Positions 14,107 to 22,004 of a stretch of DNA of 27,059 bases are shown here, piece after piece. Source of the stretch: Chthonomonas sp. UBA2391. GTDB lineage: Bacteria > Armatimonadota > Fimbriimonadia > Fimbriimonadales > Fimbriimonadaceae. The notes beneath the pieces were generated by a model, which was not told the DNA's origin, made no database searches, and was given only the letters and a program-made list of their open reading frames with translations. Made by a program: the position numbers and the translations under genes. The DNA lies in the NCBI GenBank assembly GCA_002343825.1, contig DDSL01000128.1, positions 19,581 through 46,639 of the forward strand, written 5' to 3'. Position 1 is the stretch's first letter. Each line of letters begins with the position of its first letter.

Positions 14107-14724
14107 TCAGTCCAAGAACGTCGTGAACCGGTCGATCGGGTGGCGGAACTGGTTGAAGCCCTCTTCGGCCTTGAAGCCAATGGCGACGATCGCGGGGAAG
14201 GTGACGTGCTCGGGCAGGTCCAGCAGCTCGCGCACCTTGGCCGGATCGAAGCCGAGCATCGGAGACGAGCCGATGCCATACGCCTCGAGGGCAAGCAGGA
14301 GGTAACCCAAGAAGATATTGCTCTCCGCAAAGCCCCACTGCCGCGAAGCCTCTTCGCCCATCTTCTCAAAGTTTGCTCGGATGCTGGCGACGAGGTCGTC
14401 CTTCTTGGCCGCCATCCCGGGGTGGATGAAGTCATCGGCCTTGGCCAAGGCATCGGTCATGTCACTCGCGACGATCAATACCGAGGCAGCCGCGCCGACC
14501 TGGGGCTGACCATAGGCGGCCTCCTGCAGCTTGAGCTTGAGTTCGGGGTTCGAGACAACCCAAACGCGCCACGGTTGGATATTCCAAGGAGAAGGAGCGC
14601 GGCGGGCGGCGTCGAGGACCTTCTCGATCAGCTCCCGCGGGATCGGCTCATCGGTGTACTTTCGAATCGAAACGCGGCTCTCAGCCGCCTCAGCAACATT
14701 GAGAACAGTGGCAGTGGTGCTCAT
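14107..14724 (-). CDS. Nitroreductase-family FMN oxidoreductase
   Basis: 205 residues from the ATG at 14724, preceded by AAGGGAG. A longer frame reaches 14850, but it would cross the promoter and palindrome and add non-family residues. The protein shows the FMN-binding opening ESRVSIRKYTDEPIPRELI and RAPSPWNIQPWRVWVVSN, then RQWGFAESNIFLGYLLLALEAYGIGSSPMLGFD, the helix and turn that hold the flavin. Such enzymes reduce nitro compounds, quinones or flavins with NAD(P)H, as cytoplasmic homodimers. The physiological substrate is unknown. The palindromic operator in its promoter suggests that it is induced by a small molecule or by redox stress. Confidence 0.92.
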   Translation of the reverse strand: MSTTATVLNVAEAAESRVSIRKYTDEPIPRELIEKVLDAARRAPSPWNIQPWRVWVVSNPELKLKLQEAAYGQPQVGAAASVLIVASDMTDALAKADDFIHPGMAAKKDDLVASIRANFEKMGEEASRQWGFAESNIFLGYLLLALEAYGIGSSPMLGFDPAKVRELLDLPEHVTFPAIVAIGFKAEEGFNQFRHPIDRFTTFLD

Positions 14725-14743
14725 GACGCTCCCTTCTACGCCC

Positions 14744-14774
14744 GAATTACCAGGAATAGTTGCGCATGCAACTA
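14744..14774 (-). promoter_or_regulatory. Nitroreductase promoter with overlapping palindromic operator
   Basis: TAGTTGC (14757-14763) and GCAACTA (14768-14774) are exact complements around GCAT, an 18-bp operator of the sort bound by MarR-type dimers. On the minus strand it covers the -35 box TTGCAT (14766-14771). After 16 nt comes an extended -10 box, TG-G-TAATTC (TAATTC at 14744-14749). A bound repressor would block RNA polymerase. No regulator gene is encoded nearby. Confidence 0.6.
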
Positions 14775-14855
14775 AATTCTCCCGTTGGTTTGCTTGTGCT
14801 GAGTTTGATTTCTTTAAATCCGGATGGGCCAAACTTCCCAAAAAAGCCAAGAAAC

Positions 14856-14885
14856 TTGGCGCGGGATCAACTTTCGTGATATTCT
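14856..14885 (+). promoter_or_regulatory. Promoter of the 2TM-protein gene, leaderless geometry
   Basis: TTGGCG (14856-14861) is followed after 18 nt by the extended -10 box TG-A-TATTCT (TATTCT at 14880-14885). Six nt (AGAGGC) separate it from the GTG start at 14892. The predicted start site is therefore the start codon itself. Confidence 0.55.
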
Positions 14886-14891
14886 AGAGGC

Positions 14892-15365
14892 GTGCACCGA
14901 GAGCACTTCTCAACCGAGGAGATGGAAGAAATTCTCCGCGAGGCGATCCGCGCCGAAGGGGAAGAAGAACGGATTTCGCGTGAGATCCTCTTGCGGACGG
15001 CCCAAGAGCTCGGCCTTTCCGATGCGGCCGTTCGGGAGGCCGAGACTCGTCTGATCGCTCGAAAGAACGGTCAGTTGCAGGCCGCCGAGACCGAAAGTCT
15101 TAAGGCCGAGTTCCGCGACCATCTCCGGGGCAAGCTGATCGCGGAATGGGCGAGCATCTTGGGGCTCTGTGCTTTCTTGACAGGAGTCAACCTTCTCACG
15201 AGTGGTTGGGAGTTCACCTGGGCGATCTGGCCGGTCGGGATTTTTGTCCTCTTGATGATTGCGGAGTCGGTGGAAGTCTTCTTCAAACATCGGGATCCGG
15301 ACGCCTACGAGAAATGGTTGCGCCGTCGAGAGCAAAAGTCGACGGAGCTGACCCCTCAGAGCTAA
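14892..15365 (+). CDS. Small 2TM-domain membrane protein
   Basis: 157 residues from a GTG start. Residues 1-70 are charged and helical (FSTEEMEEILREAIRAEG, then ELGLSDAAVREAETRLIARK), a layout seen in front of 2TM domains and reminiscent of a small helical regulatory domain. Two adjacent membrane helices follow, about residues 85-104 (WASILGLCAFLTGVNLLT) and 108-128 (FTWAIWPVGIFVLLMIAE), joined by a very short turn. The C-terminal tail is basic and soluble. This matches the 2TM domain family (PF13239), whose members occur beside or fused to histidine kinases and LytTR regulators. No such partner is seen here, so the role is unknown. It is divergent from the nitroreductase gene. Confidence 0.7.
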   Translation: MHREHFSTEEMEEILREAIRAEGEEERISREILLRTAQELGLSDAAVREAETRLIARKNGQLQAAETESLKAEFRDHLRGKLIAEWASILGLCAFLTGVNLLTSGWEFTWAIWPVGIFVLLMIAESVEVFFKHRDPDAYEKWLRRREQKSTELTPQS

Positions 15366-15393
15366 GCATCGCGATTTTTCCTGCCCATTTTCC

Positions 15394-15422
15394 TTGTAGG
15401 AACTCCATCCATGTCGTATGAT
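15394..15422 (+). promoter_or_regulatory. Promoter of the cytochrome/DUF1552 operon
   Basis: TTGTAG (15394-15399) and TATGAT (15417-15422) are 17 nt apart. The -10 box ends 14 nt before the ATG at 15437. GGAG at 15424-15427 would be upstream of or at the start site, so it is unlikely to serve as a ribosome site. Confidence 0.55.
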
Positions 15423-15436
15423 GGAGCCGGGTTTGC

Positions 15437-17746
15437 ATGATGGTGCGCAATAGTCTGAGCTGGCTCGTCCTCGGGGTAAGTCTGCTGGCGTGCGGCTTGT
15501 TAGGGGAGGGCGCGACCGCCTCGGCTCCGCCAGAAAAGCCCAAGCCCGATCAGGCGGGTTACAAGGCCAAGCTCCGACCTTTTGTGGATCGCTACTGCGC
15601 GATCTGCCACACCCTCAGCAATCCGCCGGCGGGAATCACGTTTGACGACCTGACCTCGGTGGAAGGGATCATCGCCCATCCCGACACGTGGGATCGGATC
15701 GCGCGCGCCATCGAGAGCCACCATATGCCCCCGATGGGCCACGAAGCCCCGACCGACGCCCAGCGCAAAGAGATCGTGGCGTGGATTCGCAAGACCCTCC
15801 GCGAAAACTGCGATCCGACCGACCCCGGCCGGGTCACGATGCGGCGGTTGAACAAAGCGGAATATGACAACACGATTCGCGACCTGATCGGCCAAGACCT
15901 GAGGCTGGCGGAGGGCTTCCCGAGCGACGATGTCGGCTACGGGTTTGACAATATCGGGGATGTCCTCAGCAGCTCGCCGTTGCTCCTCGAAAAGGTTCTT
16001 CAAGCCGCCGAGAAAGCGGCCCAGGCCGCCATCCCGGTGCCTGAGTCGGTTCAACTCGCGGGCGACGGGGGCAGCTTCGACGGCGGCCAGAGCGCGAACG
16101 TCAATGACGAAGGCATGGTCCTCTTCAGCCGCACAACGGCTTGGATCCAGCCCGAAATCAAGAATCCCGGGAGCTACCAGTTCACGGCGTATCTCTATGG
16201 CCACCAAGCCGGGCCTGATGTAGTCCAATCGGCGCTGCTCGTGAATGGACAGCTCTTGCACCAATTTGCGGTTCCAGCAAAGCGCGGCAAGCCGATGGAG
16301 CTTTCGGTTCCTCTCACTTTAGGGGTGGGGAAACACAAGATCGAAATCGCGTTTCTCAACGATTTTTGGGACCCCAATGCTCAGCCCGCCGACCGGAATC
16401 TGGTCATCACCGGCTATACGTTGGAGGGACCCCAAGACCCGGCGCCCGTCCAGACCCCGTTCATGGACCGATGGAACATTGCGATCCCGGCGAATCGCAG
16501 CGACTGGAGGAGCCGAGCACGCGAGTCGATCTCGAAGTGGGCGCCGCGAGTCTATCGCCGGCCCTTGAAGTCGGGGGAGGCAGATCGTCTTCTGGCCCTT
16601 GCCGAAGTCATGTGGAAGCGCGGGGAGCCTTACCTCAAGGGTCTGCAGGTGAGTTTGCAGGGAGCTTTGAGTGCGCCGCAATTCATGTTCCGGGTCGAGG
16701 CCGATAGCGCGGGTCCACGAGACCTCACAGCGCATGAGTTGGCCAGCCGTCTGAGCTATTTTCTTTGGAGTTCCTGCCCGGACGATGAACTCGTGGCCCT
16801 CGCTGATTCGGGGCAGTTGCTCAAGCCCGAGGTGTTGCAGACCCAGGCCATGCGGTTGCTAAAAGATCCTAAGTCGCGGTCTCTGGCCACGGAGTTCGCC
16901 AGCCAATGGCTCCAGCTCCGCCGGATGGAGGGCTTCCAGCCCAATGCCAAGCAGTTCCCGACTTTTGATGCAAAGACCCGGAAGGCAGCGGTGAGAGAGA
17001 CCGAGCTCTTTTTCGAGCGAATGGTCCGCGAGGATCTCCCGCTGATCGAAATGCTCACCAGCAAGATCACTCACGTCAATGGTCCGCTGGCCCGGCATTA
17101 CGGAATTCAGGGGATCGAGGGCGACGAATTTCGACGGGTCGAGATGGCCGACCCGCGGCGCACCGGAATCTTGACCCAGGCCAGCATCCTCAGCATCACC
17201 AGCAATCCGAACCGAACCTCGCCGACCAAGCGCGGCAAGTGGGTTCTGGAGGTTCTGCTCGGCACGCCTCCACCACCCGCTCCACCCGGGGCCGGAACTC
17301 TGAGCGAGAGCAAGAAGGTGATCCAGGGCAAGACCTTGCGTGAGCGGATGGATGAACACCGCAAGGATCCGACCTGCGCGAGTTGCCATCTGAGCATGGA
17401 TCCGATCGGATTTGGACTTGAGAACTTCGACCCCGTGGGCCGCTGGCGTGAGATGGAAGCCGATCGACCGGTCGATGCCCGGGGCGATCTGCCGGGGGGA
17501 GTGAGCTTCACCGGACCCGTGGAACTTCGGGACGTTCTTCTTACCAAAAAGCCCGAGATCACGCGGAACTTTGTGATCCAGATGTTTACCTTTGCCCTGG
17601 GTCGTGGCCCCACTCGCAATGACGAGTGCAACTTCGACACCATGGCCGAATCGGTCCAAAAGGCGGAATATCGATTCAGTGAGGTGATCCGCCAAGTCGT
17701 TAGTACCGACGCCTTCCGGCGCCGGGCAGGAAGTCAGCAACCATGA
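15437..17746 (+). CDS. Exported multi-domain cytochrome (PSCyt1-DUF1587-DUF1595-DUF1592-DUF1588-DUF1585)
   Basis: 769 residues. A signal peptide (MMVRNSLSWLVLGVSLLACG) carries a possible lipobox LLAC at Cys19, so the protein may be lipid-anchored. A first haem site, CAICH (54-58), lies in the N-terminal planctomycete-type cytochrome region. VTMRRLNKAEYDNTIRDLIG near 132 is the DUF1587 signature. A carbohydrate-binding-like beta domain follows at about 215-330. WAPRVYRRPLKSGEADRLLAL opens the DUF1595/DUF1592 part, with LASRLSYFLWSSCPDDEL typical of DUF1592. A second haem site, CASCH (647-651), with LSMDPIGFGLENFDPVGRWR is DUF1588, and the end (FVIQMFTFALGRGPTRND) is DUF1585. The family has no proven function; polysaccharide or organic-matter oxidation is often proposed. 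Its stop overlaps the start of the DUF1552 gene. Confidence 0.92.
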   Translation: MMVRNSLSWLVLGVSLLACGLLGEGATASAPPEKPKPDQAGYKAKLRPFVDRYCAICHTLSNPPAGITFDDLTSVEGIIAHPDTWDRIARAIESHHMPPMGHEAPTDAQRKEIVAWIRKTLRENCDPTDPGRVTMRRLNKAEYDNTIRDLIGQDLRLAEGFPSDDVGYGFDNIGDVLSSSPLLLEKVLQAAEKAAQAAIPVPESVQLAGDGGSFDGGQSANVNDEGMVLFSRTTAWIQPEIKNPGSYQFTAYLYGHQAGPDVVQSALLVNGQLLHQFAVPAKRGKPMELSVPLTLGVGKHKIEIAFLNDFWDPNAQPADRNLVITGYTLEGPQDPAPVQTPFMDRWNIAIPANRSDWRSRARESISKWAPRVYRRPLKSGEADRLLALAEVMWKRGEPYLKGLQVSLQGALSAPQFMFRVEADSAGPRDLTAHELASRLSYFLWSSCPDDELVALADSGQLLKPEVLQTQAMRLLKDPKSRSLATEFASQWLQLRRMEGFQPNAKQFPTFDAKTRKAAVRETELFFERMVREDLPLIEMLTSKITHVNGPLARHYGIQGIEGDEFRRVEMADPRRTGILTQASILSITSNPNRTSPTKRGKWVLEVLLGTPPPPAPPGAGTLSESKKVIQGKTLRERMDEHRKDPTCASCHLSMDPIGFGLENFDPVGRWREMEADRPVDARGDLPGGVSFTGPVELRDVLLTKKPEITRNFVIQMFTFALGRGPTRNDECNFDTMAESVQKAEYRFSEVIRQVVSTDAFRRRAGSQQP

Positions 17747-19086
17747 ATGCTCCCCTCTCTCGTCGAACTCTTCTGAAGGGCGTCGGCGCCACCGTCGCGC
17801 TTCCGCTCTTGGAGGCAATGGCCCCCCGCAGCGTGCTCGCGGCAACGGCGCCTGCGAAAGCTCCGGTGAGGATGGCCTTTATCAGCATTCCGAACGGGAT
17901 GAGCATGGAGCACTGGACCCCGGCCACGGTTGGCAGCAACTATGCTGTTCCCGCTGTGCTCAAGCCGCTGGAGCCGCTCCGAGACCGGTTCAACGTACTG
18001 ACTGGCTTGGCCCAACTGAATGCCAATGCCCTAGGCGATGGCCCCGGGGACCACGCGCGATCTTCGGCCGCTTGGCTGACTGGCGTCCACCCCAAGAAGA
18101 CGGCGGGATCGGATATCCGCAATGGGATCTCGGTCGACCAGATCGCGGCCAAGGGGATCGGCGGCCAGACTCGCTTTCCGTCGCTTGAGATCGGGTGCGA
18201 GCGAGGCGCGGTGGCGGGAGACTGCGATAGCGGCTACAGCTGCGCCTATTCCAGCACGATCAGTTGGCGGAGTGAGACGACCCCGGTGCCCAAGGAGATC
18301 AATCCTCGCGCCGTCTTTGAGCGGCTCTTTGCCGGAGACGATCCGGGGGAAACCGCCGAAAACCGAGCGAAGCGTCAGCAGACCAAGCTGAGCGTGCTCG
18401 ACTTCGTCTTAGAGGAAGCCGGGGCGCTGCAGAAGGAACTCGGACAGCGCGACAAGCTGAAGTTGGAGGAGTATCTCCAATCCGTCCGCGAGATCGAGGT
18501 CCGGCTCCACCAGCTCGAAAAGAAGGAAGGTTCGGTCTTTGCTAGCCGAGGAACCAAGCCGCAGGGCATCCCCCAAGACTATCGGGAACACATCCGGCTC
18601 ATGGGCGACATGATGATCCTTGCGTTCCAGGCGGATCTGACCCGGGTCTGCACGTTTATGTTTGCCAACGAAGGAAGCAATCGGGCTTTTGTCCAGATCG
18701 GGGTCAACGAAGGCCATCACGACGTCAGCCACCACGGGCTCGACGGCGTGAAGCTCGAAAAGAAGCGGCAAATCGACCTGTTCTATGCCGAACAGCTGGC
18801 CTATATCCTCGACCGCATGTCCAAGATCGAAGAGAACGGAGGCACGCTCCTCGATAACTCGATGATTGTCTATGGCGGCGGCATCAGCGACGGCGACCGA
18901 CACAATCACGACAACCTGCCCGTGCTCTTCGCCGGTCGGGGCGGCGGAGCGATCAAGACCGGTCGCCACATCCGGTACGACCAAACCGTGCCGATGACGA
19001 ACATGTACCTTTCGATGCTCGACCGGGTTGGGGTCAATGTGGAGAAGCTCGGCGACTCGACGGGAAGGCTGCAGGGGCTCTTCTGA
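17743..19086 (+). CDS. Tat-exported DUF1552 (HXXSHH) protein
   Basis: 447 residues. The N-terminus MNAPLSRRTLLKGVGATVALPLLEAM is a twin-arginine signal, so the protein is exported folded, probably with a bound cofactor or metal. MAFISIPNGMSMEHWTP, WLTGVHPKKT, and the family motif HDVSHH (326-331, in GVNEGHHDVSHHGLDG) are diagnostic of DUF1552. YGGGISDGDRHNHDNLPVLFAG near the end resembles the metal-binding part of the related DUF1501/alkaline phosphatase-like proteins. The start codon overlaps the stop of the cytochrome gene (ATGA), so the two are made in step, as in Planctomycetes and myxobacteria, where DUF1592 and DUF1552 genes are constant neighbours. The histidine motifs suggest a metal site, but the substrate is unknown. 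Confidence 0.93.
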   Translation: MNAPLSRRTLLKGVGATVALPLLEAMAPRSVLAATAPAKAPVRMAFISIPNGMSMEHWTPATVGSNYAVPAVLKPLEPLRDRFNVLTGLAQLNANALGDGPGDHARSSAAWLTGVHPKKTAGSDIRNGISVDQIAAKGIGGQTRFPSLEIGCERGAVAGDCDSGYSCAYSSTISWRSETTPVPKEINPRAVFERLFAGDDPGETAENRAKRQQTKLSVLDFVLEEAGALQKELGQRDKLKLEEYLQSVREIEVRLHQLEKKEGSVFASRGTKPQGIPQDYREHIRLMGDMMILAFQADLTRVCTFMFANEGSNRAFVQIGVNEGHHDVSHHGLDGVKLEKKRQIDLFYAEQLAYILDRMSKIEENGGTLLDNSMIVYGGGISDGDRHNHDNLPVLFAGRGGGAIKTGRHIRYDQTVPMTNMYLSMLDRVGVNVEKLGDSTGRLQGLF

Positions 19087-19111
19087 GCATCGGGCCGAGG
19101 GTCAGGAAAAG

Positions 19112-19182
19112 CTGCCGGACTAGGATTCGAACCTAGACGTGCGGCACCAAAAACCGCTGTCCTGCCATTAGACGATCCGGCA
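19112..19182 (-). tRNA. tRNA-Gln (anticodon TTG)
   Basis: A 71-nt cloverleaf on the minus strand. The acceptor arms are TGCCGGA (19176-19182) and TCCGGCA (19113-19119), with discriminator G. The D arm reads TCGTCTAATGGCAGGACA. The anticodon stem GCGGT/GCCGC (one T-G pair) holds the loop TTTTGGT with anticodon TTG. The T arm is CTAGG-TTCGAAT-CCTAG. The 3' CCA is not encoded. Upstream TATCTT or TATTCA could be the -10 box. Confidence 0.95.
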
Positions 19183-19296
19183 AAGCTGAATAGAAGATAC
19201 CCGAACCGGCCACAGATGGCTAGTGGGGGCGGATTCACCGCGCCGGGCTTGGGTTCCGGGAGATGCGGTCCGAGTGCGCTCGCCGCCCAGCCCGAT

Positions 19297-19342
19297 CCGC
19301 CGCTTCGAGGAACGAGGGAGTGGCCATGGGCCGAAGCGGCGG
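19297..19342 (-). terminator. Perfect 11-bp hairpin after polA
   Basis: CCGCCGCTTCG (19297-19307) and CGAAGCGGCGG (19332-19342) are exact complements around a 24-nt loop, starting 12 nt after the polA stop on the minus strand. It has no U-tract. It lies in the 172-bp spacer between polA and the tRNA-Gln gene, in which I see no gene. Confidence 0.45.
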
Positions 19343-19354
19343 CGAAGCCGATGT

Positions 19355-21949
19355 CTAAACCACGGCCATCTCGTTCCAGTTCGGGCCGACCTTGGCATCG
19401 ACCTCAACCGGGACGTCCAACGGCAGGGCCGCCTCCATCTGCGCGCGGATCGGCTCTAGGGTCTCCGCCCCAACCCCCACCGGATGCTCAAAGACCAATT
19501 CGTCGTGGACCTGGAGCAACATTCGGGTAGGCCCAGCGCCAAGCGTGCGCCGGACCTCGATCATGGCGATCTTGATCATGTCCGCGGCGGCGCCTTGGAT
19601 CGGGGCGTTCATCGCCTGTCGCTCGGCGTACATCCTCTCGTTTCGGTTGGCGGCGTGAATATCGGGGAAGTATCGCCGGCGGCCCTTGAGGGTCGTCGTG
19701 AACCCCTTGCTTCGAGCTTCTTCGACCACCGATTGCGTGAACGCCTTCACGGTAGGGAATCGGACGTCGTACTGCTTGATCAACTCCTTGGCTTCGGCCA
19801 GACTAAAGCCAGCCCCAAGTTGGGCCGCCAGTCCGTAATCGGTCACTCCGTATAGCACGGCGTAGTTCAGCAGCTTGGCCAACCGCCGATCTTTCTTGGT
19901 GACTTGGTCGGCTTCCTTGTGGAACATCAGCGCGGCCGTCACGGTGTGGACGTCGATCCGCTTCTGGAACGCCTCGACGAGGTTCGGGTCGTGGCTGAGG
20001 TGAGCCAGTAGCCGGAGTTCAATCTGGCTGTAGTCGAAGGAACCCAGGACGTAGCCATCTTCAGCCAAGAACGCCTTCCGAATCTGCCGCCCGAGTTCCG
20101 TCCGGATCGGAATGTTCTGAAGGTTCGGCTCGTTGCTACTGAGCCGCCCCGTCGCGGCGACCGCTTGGTTGAAGCTCGTGTGGATCCGGCCATCTTCGGC
20201 GATCATCCTGGGAAGGGCATCGCTGTAGGTGCTCTTGAGCTTTGTCAATTCGCGCCAGGTCAGTACTTCGGCCGCGATGGGATGGGTTGGGGCAAGTTCC
20301 TGCAGGATCTCTGCCCCGGTGGCATAACCCGTCTTGGTCTTTTTCGTGCCCGGGATTCCCAGCTTCTCAAAGAGGATCTCGCCGAGTTGCTTCGGGCTCC
20401 CGATGGTGAAGCTTTCACCGGCATAGGCATAGATCAGCTTTGCGGATTCCTGGATCTGGACATCGAGGGACTTACTAAAGTCGCCAAGCACGTCGCTACT
20501 CACCCGGATTCCCAGCCCCTCCATCTCGGCTAAGATCGGCACAAGAGGCTGTTCGATCTCATCCAGGACTTTGTCTTGACCCTCCTTCGCGAGTCGCTCT
20601 CGCATCGCCGATTCCAATCGGAATAGGCCGACGACTTGTTCTTCGCTACTTTGGGGATGGGCCACCTCGAGATAGCCCTGAACCAGGTCGGGGAGTGCGT
20701 AGTTGCTCCGGTTGGATTGAAGGACGTATCCCGCCAACATCGCGTCGAACCGGGCCGGGGTCTGAGTCGGGGCGATCCGGCGGAAGATCGGCTTGCTATC
20801 GGCCAGGATCGCTCGCGAAGGGTCGGAACCGAAGACGGAAAGGAACACCTCGAGCGGGGCCTTCCAAACTTTGTCGCCCACTGCGATCAGCGCCTCTTCC
20901 ACCGGATCGTCGTCGAAGAAGCTGATCTGGCTCGGAGTGTGGAGCAGGGCGGCATAGGGACCGTCACCAACCATTTGGTGGAAGTCTGCCGGGCTCTTGA
21001 TTTCACCAGATGGTTGGAAGGTCAACCGTTCGGTTAGAACGGCGACGGGGGCGGTCGTTTCCATCCCTTCGGTGTAGGGGCCCAAGACGATTGGGAGCCG
21101 CTTGATGAGAGCTCGAAACTCCAGCGACTCGAGCATCTGGCGGGCCTTCTCATACCCCTCACTATCCAGATGGTAGGGCTTGAAGTCCCACTCAATGGGG
21201 GCCGCGCGATCAATGGTGGCGAGCCACTTCATCTTCGGGATCTCCTCAAGAACCGGAACCAACTTCTTCCGGATTTTTTCCTCGATTTCGTCGACTTGGG
21301 CGATCATGTTTTCGACCGCGCCGAAGCGCTGGATCAATCCCGTTGCCGTCTTCTCGCCGACTCCGGGGACGCCCTTGATGTTGTCGCTGCTGTCGCCGGC
21401 GAGGGCCTTGTAATCGGTCACGTGCTCCGGGCCAAACCCATACCGGGCATGAACCGCTTCGACATCATAGGTGGCAACTTCGGTGACCCCAACCTTTGGG
21501 GTGACGACCGTGACGCAATGGTCCACGAGTTGCAGCGAATCCAGGTCTCCGGTGACGATCGTGGTGTGATAGCCATTCTCTTCCCCAAGCCGGCTGAGAG
21601 TTCCGATGATGTCGTCGGCCTCATAACCGACCAGTTCGATCTGGGGAATTCCAAGCGCGGCGATCATCTCGCGGGCGACGGGCATCTGGGCCAGCATCTC
21701 CGGCGGCATCTCTCGACGGGTGCCCTTGTATTCGGCATATTCGGCGTGGCGAAAGGTCTTGCCCGGGGCATCGAGGGCCACCAGGACCGCCGAGGGCTTC
21801 TGCTGCTCCATCAACGTGAACAGCATCGAGGCAAAGCCATAGAGCGCATTCGTCGGGCGCCCGTCGGTCGTGCTCAGCATTCGGGTGCTGTAAAAGGCTC
21901 GGTAAAGAAGGCTGTAGCCATCCACCAGGATCAGCCGCTTGGGATCCAT
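19355..21949 (-). CDS. polA: DNA polymerase I
   Basis: 864 residues from the ATG at 21949 (MDPKRLILVDGYSLLYRAF). A longer frame to 22012 would run into the sufD terminator, so I rejected it. The N-terminal 5'-3' exonuclease is intact: VGYEADDIIGTLSRL, TGDLDSLQL, and GDSSDNIKGVPGVGEKTA. The middle 3'-5' domain keeps its fold (FDAMLAGYVLQSNRSNYALPD) but has no DxE metal motif, so proofreading is probably lost. The polymerase has motif A (GSFDYSQIELRLLAHLS), motif B (RRLAKLLNYAVLYG) and motif C (QVHDELVFE). Tyr696 stands where E. coli has Phe762. The enzyme fills gaps and removes RNA primers. It lies downstream of sufCD but is separated by a strong terminator. Confidence 0.97.
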   Translation of the reverse strand: MDPKRLILVDGYSLLYRAFYSTRMLSTTDGRPTNALYGFASMLFTLMEQQKPSAVLVALDAPGKTFRHAEYAEYKGTRREMPPEMLAQMPVAREMIAALGIPQIELVGYEADDIIGTLSRLGEENGYHTTIVTGDLDSLQLVDHCVTVVTPKVGVTEVATYDVEAVHARYGFGPEHVTDYKALAGDSSDNIKGVPGVGEKTATGLIQRFGAVENMIAQVDEIEEKIRKKLVPVLEEIPKMKWLATIDRAAPIEWDFKPYHLDSEGYEKARQMLESLEFRALIKRLPIVLGPYTEGMETTAPVAVLTERLTFQPSGEIKSPADFHQMVGDGPYAALLHTPSQISFFDDDPVEEALIAVGDKVWKAPLEVFLSVFGSDPSRAILADSKPIFRRIAPTQTPARFDAMLAGYVLQSNRSNYALPDLVQGYLEVAHPQSSEEQVVGLFRLESAMRERLAKEGQDKVLDEIEQPLVPILAEMEGLGIRVSSDVLGDFSKSLDVQIQESAKLIYAYAGESFTIGSPKQLGEILFEKLGIPGTKKTKTGYATGAEILQELAPTHPIAAEVLTWRELTKLKSTYSDALPRMIAEDGRIHTSFNQAVAATGRLSSNEPNLQNIPIRTELGRQIRKAFLAEDGYVLGSFDYSQIELRLLAHLSHDPNLVEAFQKRIDVHTVTAALMFHKEADQVTKKDRRLAKLLNYAVLYGVTDYGLAAQLGAGFSLAEAKELIKQYDVRFPTVKAFTQSVVEEARSKGFTTTLKGRRRYFPDIHAANRNERMYAERQAMNAPIQGAAADMIKIAMIEVRRTLGAGPTRMLLQVHDELVFEHPVGVGAETLEPIRAQMEAALPLDVPVEVDAKVGPNWNEMAVV

Positions 21950-22004
21950 AAGAGTCCGCAGGTTACCGGATCGGTCGGATTTGGCCCCTGCAGGCGGACC
22001 CATC

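Noticed and set aside
19183..19354. A possible small gene or RNA between tRNA-Gln and polA
   Set aside because: The spacer holds only a hairpin and short random frames. I saw no ribosome site, second tRNA or conserved RNA shape.
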